This document shows, one piece after another, positions 1 through 9,455 of a stretch of DNA of 64,000 nucleotides. Where the stretch lies: positions 283,501 through 347,500 of the forward strand of contig JAIVFJ010000033.1 in NCBI GenBank assembly GCA_025765615.1, given 5' to 3'. The DNA comes from Zopfochytrium polystomum. Taxonomy: Eukaryota > Chytridiomycota > Chytridiomycetes > Chytridiales > Chytridiaceae. The stretch's first letter is position 1. The number at the start of each line of letters is the position of its first letter. The translations under genes were made by a program, and so were the position numbers. The notes under the pieces were generated by a model, which saw nothing but the letters and a program-made list of their open reading frames with translations, had not been told where the DNA came from and did no database searches.

Positions 1-2874
1 GCACACGGTAGGATCCTTAGTGTCGACACATCGAAAGCCCTTGAAGTGCCGGGCGTGGTGGGATACGTTTGCGCGAAAGATGTGCCGGGCGATCGTCACA
101 ACAATCTGATTGGACCAGTCGCTCACGGTGGGTTTGTTAGACGGTGACAGATGACTTGACAAAGATCCGCTCACCCTGCATCCACTGCAAACAGATGAAG
201 AACTATTCGCGACGGAAATTGTTCTATATATGGGACAACCTATCGGTGCCATTGTCGCGGACACGGAGAAGACGGCAAATTATGCATCCAAGCTGGTGAA
301 AATTGAATACGAAAGGCTTGAGCCAATCTTCACCATCGAAGAAGCCATCGCGGCCAAATCATTTTTCGATCCACCCAGAAAGCTCCAGTCCGGCTGCTAC
401 GCAAAAAACGAACCCCTCAATAACGAAGGCCTTGTTTTTGTCGAGGGTTCAGCTCGGATTGCTGGACAGGAGCACTTCTATCTGGAAAGTGAGTGAGATC
501 TTTTGCGGGTTCTTAATACCCACCACGGCTGATGCCGCTCTCCAGCACAAGCGTCACTGGTTGTTCCAAAGCAAGAAGACAACGAGCTGGAGGTCTTTGC
601 ATCCACACAGCACCCCTCGGAGACGCAGCATCTCCTCTCCCATGTCCTTGGCATCCCCTCCAACCGCATCGTCGTCCGCGTGAAGCGCCTCGGCGGCGGT
701 TTCGGCGGCAAAGAATCCCGCTCCGCGTTTCTCACATGCATCCTCGCCGTCGCGGCACGCAAGTTCCGCGCTCCGATACGCCACCAGCTCACCCGAGAGC
801 AGGACATGGCCATCACTGGTACGCGTCACCCGTTCCTCGGCCGGTACCGCGTGGGGGTGGACAAGGCCTCCGGCCGACTCGCGTCGCTTCAGCTGGAACT
901 TTACTCAAACGGCGGGTTTTCGGCCGACCTTTCGTATGCGGTACTTGAGCGGGCAATGACCCATAGCGATAACACGTACCGCATTCCGAATGTCGACATT
1001 ATTGGGCGGATCTGCAAAACAAACTTGCCTACCAACACTGCGTTCAGAGGATTCGGCGGGCCACAAGGGATGATGGTGGCAGAGCAGTGGATAAATCATG
1101 TCGCGGATGTCATCGGAAGGGATGTGAACGAGCTGAGGGTAGGAAGATTTTGGAATGGGATGATAGATACGCCAAGCTTGTCTAATCGTTTACTTCCACC
1201 GATCTCATTAGGTTATCAACTTTTATAAAAATGGAGACGTCACTCATTTCAGCAACCCACTGGACGACTATCACTTTGAACGCGTTTGGTGAGCATCAGG
1301 TCCTTTCCTTTCACCGCAGATGTAATGTACTGGGCACTGATTTACTTCCATCTCAAGGTCCGAGCTGCTGGAAACATCTGACTTTGAAAAGCGCAAGAAG
1401 GACGTTTTGCAGTTCAACAAAGACCATCGCTACCGTAAGCGCGGCATTGCGTTGCTTCCGACAAAGTTCGGGTTGTCTTTCACCGCTCGGCACTTGAACC
1501 AAGCTGGCGCGTTGGTGCACGTGTACATTGACGGATCTGTTCTCGTCACTCACGGTTAGTCCGCGCTATTTCGATTGGTTACTTATTCAGGTTTCCCGCT
1601 AATGTTTTTGCACTGTGCGTTTAGGTGGAACCGAAATGGGGCAGGGGTTGCACACCAAAAGTGAGAGTTTTTGATGTTCGAATGCCGTTCCAATTGAAAC
1701 TGGTTTGTTTTCGCAGTGATTCAAATTGCAGCACAAGCGTTTTCGATTCCAGTCTCTATGGTATATCCATTTCTTTGCCGAGAAGCTCCCATTTAACATA
1801 TTCAAAGGTTCATCTGTCGGAAACGAGTACAAATACTGTCGCGAATACCAGTGCCACTGCGGCTTCGTTCTCATCAGGTAAGGTTTCCAATGAATTGCTG
1901 ATTGTGCTCAAAACATATCACTGGGCACACCAAAGACTTGAACGGAATGGCCGTTCTGGATGCGTGCACACAAATTTTGAACCGACTCAAGCCGCTGCAA
2001 GAGAAGTACCCAGAAGAAAGCTGGAATGGAATCATCAAGAAGGCGTACTTTGACCGCGTGAATCTCAGCGCAAACGGCTTCTTCAAGGTTGTACGCGGCA
2101 TTTGTCTTTTCGATCATTCAAGTTCTCTGAGGCAACAGTTTTTTCATTCTAGACGCCGGACCTAAGCTATGACTGGGCGACAAACACTGGCCGAATGTTT
2201 TCTTACTTCACGTATGGCGCTGCATGTGCAGAGGTAGAGATCGACACCTTGACGGGTGACCACACAGTTCGTCGCGCAGATGTGGTGATGGATATTGGCA
2301 CCCCTATCAACCCCTCCATTGACGTGGGCCAGGAAAGCATTTCAATGCGTGACGCAGCTATCGAGTGACAAATAACTTTCCACTTTTATATTTAGATTGA
2401 GGGAGCATTTGCACAAGGAATGGGATGGTCAACGATCGAGGAGCCCCTCATCTCACCGACCACAGGGTTCCTGCTTACTCGCGGACCCGGTGCGTACAAG
2501 ATCCCCGGATTCCGGGACGTTCCCGAAGACCTCCGTATCCGCATTATTAAGGGGTCCCGCAACGCGCGCGCAGTCCATTCCAGCAAGGCCATTGGCGAGC
2601 CCCCCCTTTTCATGGGTGCCAGTGTATTCTTTGCACTCAAAGAAGCCGTGAGGGCTTCAAGGTTAGCGCCCTTGGTGTCGTTGATTAATTGTTTTTATTG
2701 ACTCTCCATTGCTTTGCCGAATGCAGGGAGGAAAACGGGCTCGGCTCGGGACACTTTGCGATGAGCAGCCCGGCCACGTCGGAGCGCATACGCCTCTTGT
2801 GTGGCGATCGGTTTGTCGGCATGGCGGCGACACCGCTCAAGGTCGGCGAGAAGCCGTTCTCTGTAACGCCATAA
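1..2874 (+). CDS. Xanthine dehydrogenase-type molybdenum hydroxylase, 3' part (12 exons visible)
   Basis: C-terminal molybdopterin domain of a xanthine dehydrogenase/aldehyde oxidase family enzyme, which hydroxylates purines such as hypoxanthine and xanthine; the N-terminal FeS and FAD domains lie before the window. Exons that keep one frame: <1-127, 195-488, 546-1138, 1212-1288, 1358-1554, 1625-1660, 1717-1760, 1808-1877, 1936-2087, 2153-2332, 2396-2661, 2727-2874. Visible family motifs: [12 protein letters not shown] (Mo-cofactor loop), [13 protein letters not shown] (arginine region), [12 protein letters not shown], and [18 protein letters not shown] near the end with the conserved Glu before PP. 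All introns are GT..AG except 2333-2395, which starts with GA. Xanthine dehydrogenase is favoured over aldehyde oxidase on general fungal similarity only. Confidence 0.88.
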
Positions 2875-3096
2875 TAGAGACTCCACCGTTCCAGCATCCG
2901 AGCCGAGCGAGCGAGCTAGGTTTTAGCGTGCGTCCGCGCAGCGCGAAAGAAGGGCGACACAAGACTCGCAATGGAATAAGACATTTTTTTCTGCAACCCC
3001 TTGCCCGCGTGGTCGCCGTTGTTGGTGGCACTGTCGGGCCAACTTGGTGCAATGAATGCGAAAAGTGAGGAAGAAAAGTGACGCGACCTTGTCACG

Positions 3097-4246
3097 ATGC
3101 TCTTCTTGGTGAGCGCCGCCCTGCCGTGATCGTCCCAGACCGCCTTCGACCGACCCATAGCGACTTCGCTGGGGTATCGACCCGGCGCGCGCCGCCGCGG
3201 CTAGGCTGAATGAAACCCACACACCACACACCACACACACCACACACACACATACACCGTGCGCCCCTGATTGCGCCTGTGCGGCTTGCATACCAAATCA
3301 AACAAAACAAAAACAAATCAATATTTGTTTAACAACAATAAACATCAAATCACGTAGAAAACCCTCACCCACATCATCCAGCTCCATCCGCAACATTTCG
3401 GCCCGCGAATGCGCGAGTCCCTTACGCAGCGCCTGCACGAGGAGGTCGAGGGAACGTGCTCGGGCCGCTTCGGCTACATCATCTCGGTCGTCGAGGTCGT
3501 CGACATTGGGAGAGGCGTGCTGCAGACCACGACTGGGTTCGCCGAGTTCCGGATCATCTACAAGGCGATTGTGTTCAAGCCATTTAAGAATCAGGTCGTC
3601 GATGGCGTGGTGACCACCGTCAACGTGGTGAGAGACTCTTTCCTACTGTTGTTTTTGGGTTCTCTTTTTCTGTTGGTTTCTTTTTCGGACATTCGGCCAT
3701 TTTGACAATCACCCACGGCAAGATGGGGTTTTTCGCGGACGTCGGGCCGCTCCAAGTGTTTGTTTCAAAGCATGTGAGTCGGATGAGTTGGGCATTCGAG
3801 CTTCGTGCTTGGTTCTAACCTTTGGTGATTCGTCCCCAATCCTCCCAATCATTAGTCCATTCCACAGTACCTTAAATTCGAGCCGAACGCAAACCCACCA
3901 GCCTACATTGGAGAAGGCCAGGTGCGCTGTGCCTTGCTTCCAATAGTGTGAAGTTGTTCGACAGCGGTTGAAGATTGGGCTTCCGTCTCCGTAGGAACTG
4001 CAAGATACCCGGATAGAAAAAGGCGAGACCGTAAGAATACGGATTGTAGGAACCAGAGTTGACGCGACGGAAATTGTAAGTTCAATCGTTGTTATTGCTT
4101 GTGTGCATGCCCGTGGGAATTAAGCGAAGCGCTGGGATGCGCATAGACGGAGTTCTTTCCATCTCACCAACCTCCCTCCCTATTACCCGATTCAGTTTGC
4201 TGTTGGAACCATCACCGAGGACTACTTGGGTCCTAGCCAGTACTAA
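3097..4246 (+). CDS. RPB7: RNA polymerase II subunit Rpb7
   Basis: Rpb7 forms the Rpb4/7 stalk of RNA polymerase II and binds emerging RNA. Six exons give 176 aa (family about 171): 3097-3108, 3358-3627, 3723-3773, 3856-3921, 3995-4075, 4196-4246. The first exon encodes only MLFL; splicing to 3358 restores the N terminus (KTLTHIIQLHPQHFGPR), which matches the family's hydrophobic start plus HPxxFGP. Next come EEVEGTCSGRFGY and FKPFKNQVVDGVVT of the tip domain, then FEPNANPPAY, RIRIVGTRVDATEI and GTITEDYLGP of the OB domain. All junctions are phase 0 with GT..AG. The 4-codon first exon is easily missed; I chose it because no other upstream ATG gives the conserved start. Intron 1 holds a CA-rich microsatellite at 3218-3254. 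Confidence 0.9.
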
Positions 4247-4304
4247 TACACCAATATATATGCTTCTCGCTCTTCCGCTTGCTATCGTGAAAATTTGGGT
4301 GTTG

Positions 4305-4753
4305 TTACGTGTCGTCCGCGTTGACACCTATTTCTTGCATAAGCTTCGCGTAAAGCGAGGTGGATGTCGCGCCAGGTCTCGCAATTTCGATTTGTCGGGT
4401 TGTTCCGTCGGCTAGAATAACTCACAAAATGAGCCCGATCGTTCTGCGTTTCCATTCCATTCCGATGCAATCTCACCGTAGCCAAGAACCATTTGGGAGT
4501 ATGCCTCTGCACTCTCATTCGTGATGAACGAGATCGACGACGAGCCAGACTGAGCAGCGAACAGGCGCGGCATCTCGTTTACGCAGAATGTTGCGGCGGC
4601 AACGCGAGCGGGACAAAAGGGCCCGCCCACGGTCACTGCGATCGATCGCAGGTTAGTGTTGCCGTGATCGATGATAACTCCCGCCCCAAGCCCTCGCTTG
4701 AGGTTCTCCTGCAGTGAGCGGACTGTGAAGACGTTGCGCAGAGCCGAGGCCAT
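4305..4753 (-). CDS. Small protein, possible mitochondrial ribosomal L51/S25/CI-B8-type fold
   Basis: Two exons, complement(4477..4753) and complement(4305..4411), joined by a 65-bp GT..AG intron, give 127 aa. The sequence begins MASALRNVFTVRSLQENLKR, continues with a beta-rich middle (LRSIAVTVGG, SSISFITNES) and ends with LYAKLMQEIGVNADD. The short basic/amphipathic start suits a mitochondrial presequence, and the order strand-helix-strand-strand-helix resembles mL43/NDUFA2-type thioredoxin-like proteins. That assignment is a fold-level impression, not a motif match. The start lies 84 bp from the divergent GET2 start, so they probably share a promoter. It could instead be an unrelated small mitochondrial protein. 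Confidence 0.5.
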
Positions 4754-4837
4754 GTCGAGCCGACAGAAAAGAATTTCAATTGAAATCGGGACAAGGAAGG
4801 TTGCCTGAGGTTGCCTGAGGCCAACTCGTTCCCAAAC

Positions 4838-6027
4838 ATGGGTGATGCTGCCCGAGAGCGCATGGAGCGGCGCAAAGCCAAGATCCTCGCTGCAGGAGAA
4901 GACCGCTTGAAGAAGATTACTCAAAGCTACTCGGCACCAGCCCAGGACATGCCAGCGACTCCGCCTCTGGCTGCGTCTTCAAGCGTGGAAGGCACTCCTA
5001 CCCCTCCAAAGGCCGCTCCCGTCATGCCGACGGTGGCAGCAGCAGCAGCAGCCCCGGCCTCCCCCGCGCCGGCCCCGTCGTCGTGCGACTTTCCCGCGGC
5101 GCCGCGCACCACACGCGTCGATCCGGCCAAGGCCGCCGAGCTCGAACAGCGAGAGCGCGACATGTACGAGCAGATCTTAGGCCTGGCCCGGGGAGGCGGC
5201 ACCGCGGGCGTGCCGCCGGTGCTTGATCCCGCGGCGCTCTCGTCGGCGGGCAAGCTGTCGAGTTTACCCAAGCCGGATGGCTTGACTGGCGCCGCTGGAC
5301 CGAGCGAAGAGGACGAGCAGCCCAGCCTGCCCAAGCGAAGTCGCGTTCCGATTCTGGATAGGGTTTTGCTCTTGGGGCGAATGGCGTTGGCGATGGGGTT
5401 TGCCTGGGTGTGCCTGTATTACGGATTTGTTGTTGAGAAGGGCGGCGTGGACGAATCGATTGCGGCAGAGGAAGAAGACGAGGGATATTTGCTTCCGGCG
5501 GTTCGGCTCTTCACTTCAAAACCTCTGCACACTAGCATGCCGGTTGAATTTCTCGGCATCTCATTGGTATCGTCGCACTCTTCTTGGACTTCGGCACTGT
5601 GCATCTGACAAAGCTTTCTCGTTTGCCATATCAGCCGGCGTGGATGTTCTTTGTGCTGGTGGAACTTTTTCTACAGTCCTTCCGTTTTCTGACCCGGGTA
5701 AGCTGGACCCACTTGAAAGAGCACCTCCGTTTTCCTGCAAACATTGACCTCCGAGGGTAACAGAAGCGAACGCCGCTTTTCGGAGAAGATTCGATGCTAC
5801 TCGAGGTGGCCAACTCTCTGGGGCTGCCATCTGTGGTGAAAACTATTACCGAGTTCGCGACCAGCGTTCAAGACATCTACCTAATTTTCACCTCGCTTGT
5901 TTCGGACGTGCAGGTGTTTGTGTTCGCAATGGGCCTGTTTGTGCTCGTGTCGCGGCTTTTCGTCGTTGCTGTGGACGACGGCGACGGCGCGTCGTTGCCG
6001 CCAATTGGCTTAAGCGACGAGCTTTGA
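4838..6027 (+). CDS. GET2: Get2-like receptor subunit for tail-anchored protein insertion
   Basis: Get2 (CAML in animals) is an ER membrane protein that, with Get1, receives tail-anchored proteins from the Get3 ATPase. Exons 4838-5566, 5635-5697 and 5764-6027 give 351 aa. The N terminus carries the cytosolic Get3-binding signature: a basic helix ERMERRKAKIL followed by GEDRLKKIT, as in yeast Get2 (RERRxxK...RLxKIT). A long Ala/Pro/Ser-rich linker follows, then hydrophobic segments in FAWVCLYYGFVV, WMFFVLVELFLQSF and VFVFAMGLFVLVSRLFVV, matching the three C-terminal membrane spans. The start at 4838 puts the basic motif right at the N terminus, as the family requires. Orthology rests on motif plus topology, since Get2 is poorly conserved elsewhere. 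Confidence 0.8.
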
Positions 6028-6051
6028 ATTGCGCCGAATAAAGAACTTGCC

Positions 6052-6798
6052 ATGTCAGTTGCAGCGACTCTCCTTCCCAGTCTGCGGGCGGCGTGCGCTC
6101 GCACCAGATCGACCCGCCTCCACAATGTGAACCTCTCATCGTCGACCGCTTCGCCCTCTCACTGCACGACCTCGCTTCGCTGGCCATCGCTGACAACCCT
6201 GTCGGTGCAATCGAGTGGGCCAGCCGCGATCGGCATCTTCTCCGCGCTCCCCTCGCAGCAGCGCTCCGCTTTCTCCACAACCCCAGTTCCCCGCGCGACC
6301 CTCAACCAAGTGATCCGCGGCATCCGCATGCCCAAGCTGAAAAAGTCGGCCGCGCCCGCCCTCGACGGCTGCCCGCAGCGGCGCGGCGTCTGCCTCAAAG
6401 TCTTCACGATCAAGCCAAAGAAGCCGAACTCTGCCCAGCGTAAAGTCACCCGCGTTCGGCTGACCACGGGGAAGACGGTGCTCGCGTACATTCCTGGTGA
6501 AGGGCACAACCTGCAGGAACACTCGGTCGTGCTGGTGCGCGGTGGGCGTGTGTCGGATTGTCCTGGTGTGAGGTACAAGATTGTGCGCGGTGCGCTGGAT
6601 TGCCAGGGAGTCGTCAACAGGACAAAAGGTCGGTCCAAGTATGGGACAAAGGTGAGCGTCTTGATGAATTCAAACTTTTTTAAATTTTGCGCTGCGGAGC
6701 GTCGATTCTCAGCCTAACCGACTTATGTCTCCTCTTATGTCAACGCGTACGGAATACAGAAAACCAAAGCGGGAGACGCTCCTGCAAAGAAGAAATAA
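6052..6798 (+). CDS. MRPS12: Mitochondrial ribosomal protein uS12m
   Basis: Mitochondrial small-subunit ribosomal protein S12 sits at the decoding centre. Exons 6052-6651 and 6760-6798 give 212 aa. The N-terminal ~85 residues are Ser/Thr/Arg-rich with a presequence character (mitochondrial targeting). The S12 core is unmistakable: [22 protein letters not shown] (read in two pieces [18 protein letters not shown] and QRKVTRVRL), [39 protein letters not shown] and RSKYGTK. The second exon adds [12 protein letters not shown]. It begins only 24 bp after the GET2 stop on the same strand, so the promoter must lie within GET2. Confidence 0.95.
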
Positions 6799-6858
6799 AT
6801 TATATTTGCCCTTCTGTTCCACTACCTTTCTAGATTTCGAAACGGACAGTTTTGCACA

Positions 6859-7343
6859 ATGACGCACGCGGAAACCATCCAGCAGAAACTCATCAACATC
6901 GTCAATGATCTGAAGCGGCGCCAAGGGCGCAAAAACTACCTGTCCGACATACAGGTGTTTGGCTTTCTCACTGGCTATGATCAGGCGCAAGACCCAACTC
7001 TGACGCCATTTTTCGCTTTTCCCAACACCGCTTCCCGACCTTGTACGTTGACAGATCATTAAGGACCAATTGATCGCAATTGACGAAGGTGGGTGTTCGC
7101 AGTATTTCCAATATGTCAGTAGAGCCATACAAAGTGCATCTCTTGCCCCAATCTCGAACCAGAAATTACGAACGCCGCCATTCACGAAAGGGACGGGACG
7201 ATCGCACCCGGACAGGCAAGCCCTTGATCAAAGAGCAAAGATTACAGCAACCGTAATCGCTATTTTAGGCTGTTATTTCAGAGTTGCTCAACGAAGCTCA
7301 CGAGCTGTCGAGCGATCTCATGGAGGACGCGGTCGACGACTGA
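6859..7343 (+). CDS. 63-aa coiled-coil-like protein, unrecognised
   Basis: Three exons, 6859-6954, 7055-7088 and 7282-7343, join in frame with GT..AG introns of 100 and 193 bp. The product is a short, helical, charged protein: MTHAETIQQKLINIVNDLKR at the start, a heptad-like middle (YLSDIQIIKDQLIAIDEELL) and an acidic end (SSDLMEDAVDD). I do not recognise the family. The size and heptads suggest a subunit of a small coiled-coil complex, which is inference. The gene is 60 bp downstream of MRPS12 on the same strand and converges with the methyltransferase-like gene ending at 7437. The consistent splice phases are the main support that it is real. Confidence 0.55.
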
Positions 7344-7436
7344 GCTGGGACTGTCATAATTTCGATAGGAGAGAAGGAAGGAATCGCTCGAATAAAGCAG
7401 GAAATCAATATCAAACTTTCCCATAGATGAATCGTG

Positions 7437-9161
7437 TTAATCAAACAACTCAAATGCTGGATCGCTCTTATCCAACAACTCTGGCGCCGGCGCTGGTTTC
7501 TCCGGATCCGCCGGTGAAGCCCCATCCCAGAATATCTTCAACTCGTCGTCCTCAGACGTCACCACGCGACTTAAAGTGAATGGCGGCACCGGCGCGTCCG
7601 GCCAGCTCTCCCGTACCTCGGCGGTGCGCTCTTTCCACGCCGACGGGCTCACAGAGTCCACGCCCGCGCCGGCCGGCAGCCCCACTACCACCGCATTTTC
7701 GTAATCACCCTCCAAGGACCCTTTTGTTCCATCCATGAGCACGACCGTGGACGGCACGCACTTCCGCACAAATCCTTCGACGGCGGCGCGGTCGCCTCCG
7801 ACGCCCGCGTTCACGCAGAGCCAGCCGGACGGTTTGAGCAGCTTCACCAGCGAGTCAAAAAAAGCCTGGTTCAGCAGCGGCACGGGAAACGAGCCGCGGG
7901 TGTAGACGTCGACGAGCACGGCGTCATAGCGGCACTCAGGGTCCGACGCGGCGGCGACGGCAAACGTCTCTGCGGCGGTGATGCGCAGCCGGGTCGTGCG
8001 GGCCACGACGTCGCGCACAAAGTTGGGCGTCTCTTTGATCTCGTCGGGGTCGCCGCGGCCCTCGCTGTCTGGGAACACGCCGTCCACCGGGCCGATCACC
8101 GACGGCTCGCAGCTGAGCCCGAACCACCGCTCCGCGACCTTGACGACCGAGCGCTCCGACTCGACGGCCTCGACCGCGACGCCGGGCCAGTGCCGATTGA
8201 TGAAGGCTGGCACCGCGCCGCCGCCGAGACCAAGCATCAGGACGCGGCCACGGCCCGCGCGCGCAGCGGGGATCGCAAGCAGGGCGGTGGCGGCGAGGGC
8301 GCACGTGTACCACGATTCAAGGTGCGTGCCGGGCGGTGCGTCGAGGTCGACCTCGGTTTCGCGGAAGCCCGTAACCCCGTGCCACGGGCCGAGCACCAGG
8401 TGCCGCGTCGACGCGAGCATCGGGACCGTCGTGCCGTCCTCGCCTTCCGCGTTCTCTTCGTCGTCGTCTTGCACGACGTCGACGACTGTCAGCGCCTGCG
8501 TCCGCGCGGGAAGTCCCTCCACAGATCCTGGGCCTGATGCTGGGTTTGCGGGCTCGTGATGCCGTACTCGGGCCGGCCAGATCAGGCGGCCGTCCAGCGG
8601 ACTCGCGTAAGGCGTGGTCAGTGTTGAAAGCTCAAAGAGGAGATCCAGTGCCCATTGGGCGTCAGGGTTGGAAGCGACCGCACTCGATATGGAAGGAGGC
8701 AGGGAGAGAGAAAGGTCATCCGGAGGCGTGTCGCGGGATTGGCCCGATCCAGGGTGTATGTAGACTGGTCTGCCCCGGCCAGTGCCATCGTCGTCGATCT
8801 GCCAACCAGCATCCGCAAGAATTTGGACGCCGGCAGAGCACAGGTGGGAGAGCACAAGCAAGGAGCTGTCTGACATCGTGACTACATCAACCGGAGTGGA
8901 GGGATCAGGTTGGAGATTCTCCGTTGACCTCTTTGGCGTTTGCGCGGCGTGGAGAAGCGCGGGGACAGCGTCGGCCACAATTACGTCAAACGGCCCGATG
9001 GAGGAGTCCTCTTGCTCGAGCCGCCGTAGGATAGCGTTCGCGGCATCGGCTCTTTGGCGAGGGGTGCGAGCAGGCGCCAGCCGCCGCACAAGGACGGCCA
9101 GTTCCTCGAGGTCGCTCAGCCTGGCAGTACTGGTGCTGTCGTCGCTGGCTGATGATGCCAT
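7437..9161 (-). CDS. Spermidine-synthase-like / METTL13-like methyltransferase-fold protein
   Basis: Single-exon gene of 574 aa. The C-terminal half has a Rossmann methyltransferase core: VLMLGLGGGAVPAFINRHWP is motif I (SAM/dcSAM-binding glycine loop), VEAVESERSVVKVAERWFG is motif II with the acidic ribose-binding Glu, YDAVLVDVYTRGSFPVPLL is motif IV/V with the catalytic-type Asp, and FFDSLVKLLKPSGWLCVNAG is motif VI. This pattern fits the spermine/spermidine-synthase-like group that includes the C-terminal domain of METTL13 (eEF1A methyltransferase). The N-terminal ~240 residues look like a divergent helical region with an acidic linker. True aminopropyltransferase activity is doubtful because I do not see the canonical polyamine-binding box. 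Confidence 0.8.
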   Translation of the reverse strand: MASSASDDSTSTARLSDLEELAVLVRRLAPARTPRQRADAANAILRRLEQEDSSIGPFDVIVADAVPALLHAAQTPKRSTENLQPDPSTPVDVVTMSDSSLLVLSHLCSAGVQILADAGWQIDDDGTGRGRPVYIHPGSGQSRDTPPDDLSLSLPPSISSAVASNPDAQWALDLLFELSTLTTPYASPLDGRLIWPARVRHHEPANPASGPGSVEGLPARTQALTVVDVVQDDDEENAEGEDGTTVPMLASTRHLVLGPWHGVTGFRETEVDLDAPPGTHLESWYTCALAATALLAIPAARAGRGRVLMLGLGGGAVPAFINRHWPGVAVEAVESERSVVKVAERWFGLSCEPSVIGPVDGVFPDSEGRGDPDEIKETPNFVRDVVARTTRLRITAAETFAVAAASDPECRYDAVLVDVYTRGSFPVPLLNQAFFDSLVKLLKPSGWLCVNAGVGGDRAAVEGFVRKCVPSTVVLMDGTKGSLEGDYENAVVVGLPAGAGVDSVSPSAWKERTAEVRESWPDAPVPPFTLSRVVTSEDDELKIFWDGASPADPEKPAPAPELLDKSDPAFELFD

Positions 9162-9455
9162 GGTCGGTTAACTGTTGCCGATCACCGAAATTGGTTTCTT
9201 TCTTTCGGGGATTCAAAAAATGCTGCCCGGCCTGACAAGGCAGTTTTGGTTAACAATCAAGCATTGCGAAACGCAAACAAACCAAACCAAGTCACGTGGA
9301 TCGATGTTTGGTGTGTCGGACAATTCTTCTTCAGCGAACGCAGGAAGCGCTAGGCCCGAAATACAGCACTGATACACTCGCCGTATCTTCGCGGTTCAAC
9401 CCCTCACCTTTCATACACCGATTGGTTCGGCGCCGCGCTCAGCCCCCCTGCGAAA

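Noticed and set aside
4493..4717. Plus-strand ORF opposite the small mitochondrial-like protein
   Set aside because: The minus-strand model has better codon use and a clean intron; the plus ORF has neither start context nor motifs.
6709..7185. 158-codon minus-strand ORF overlapping the tiny coiled-coil gene
   Set aside because: Composition is random, it overlaps MRPS12 exon 2, and no splice or motif support exists.
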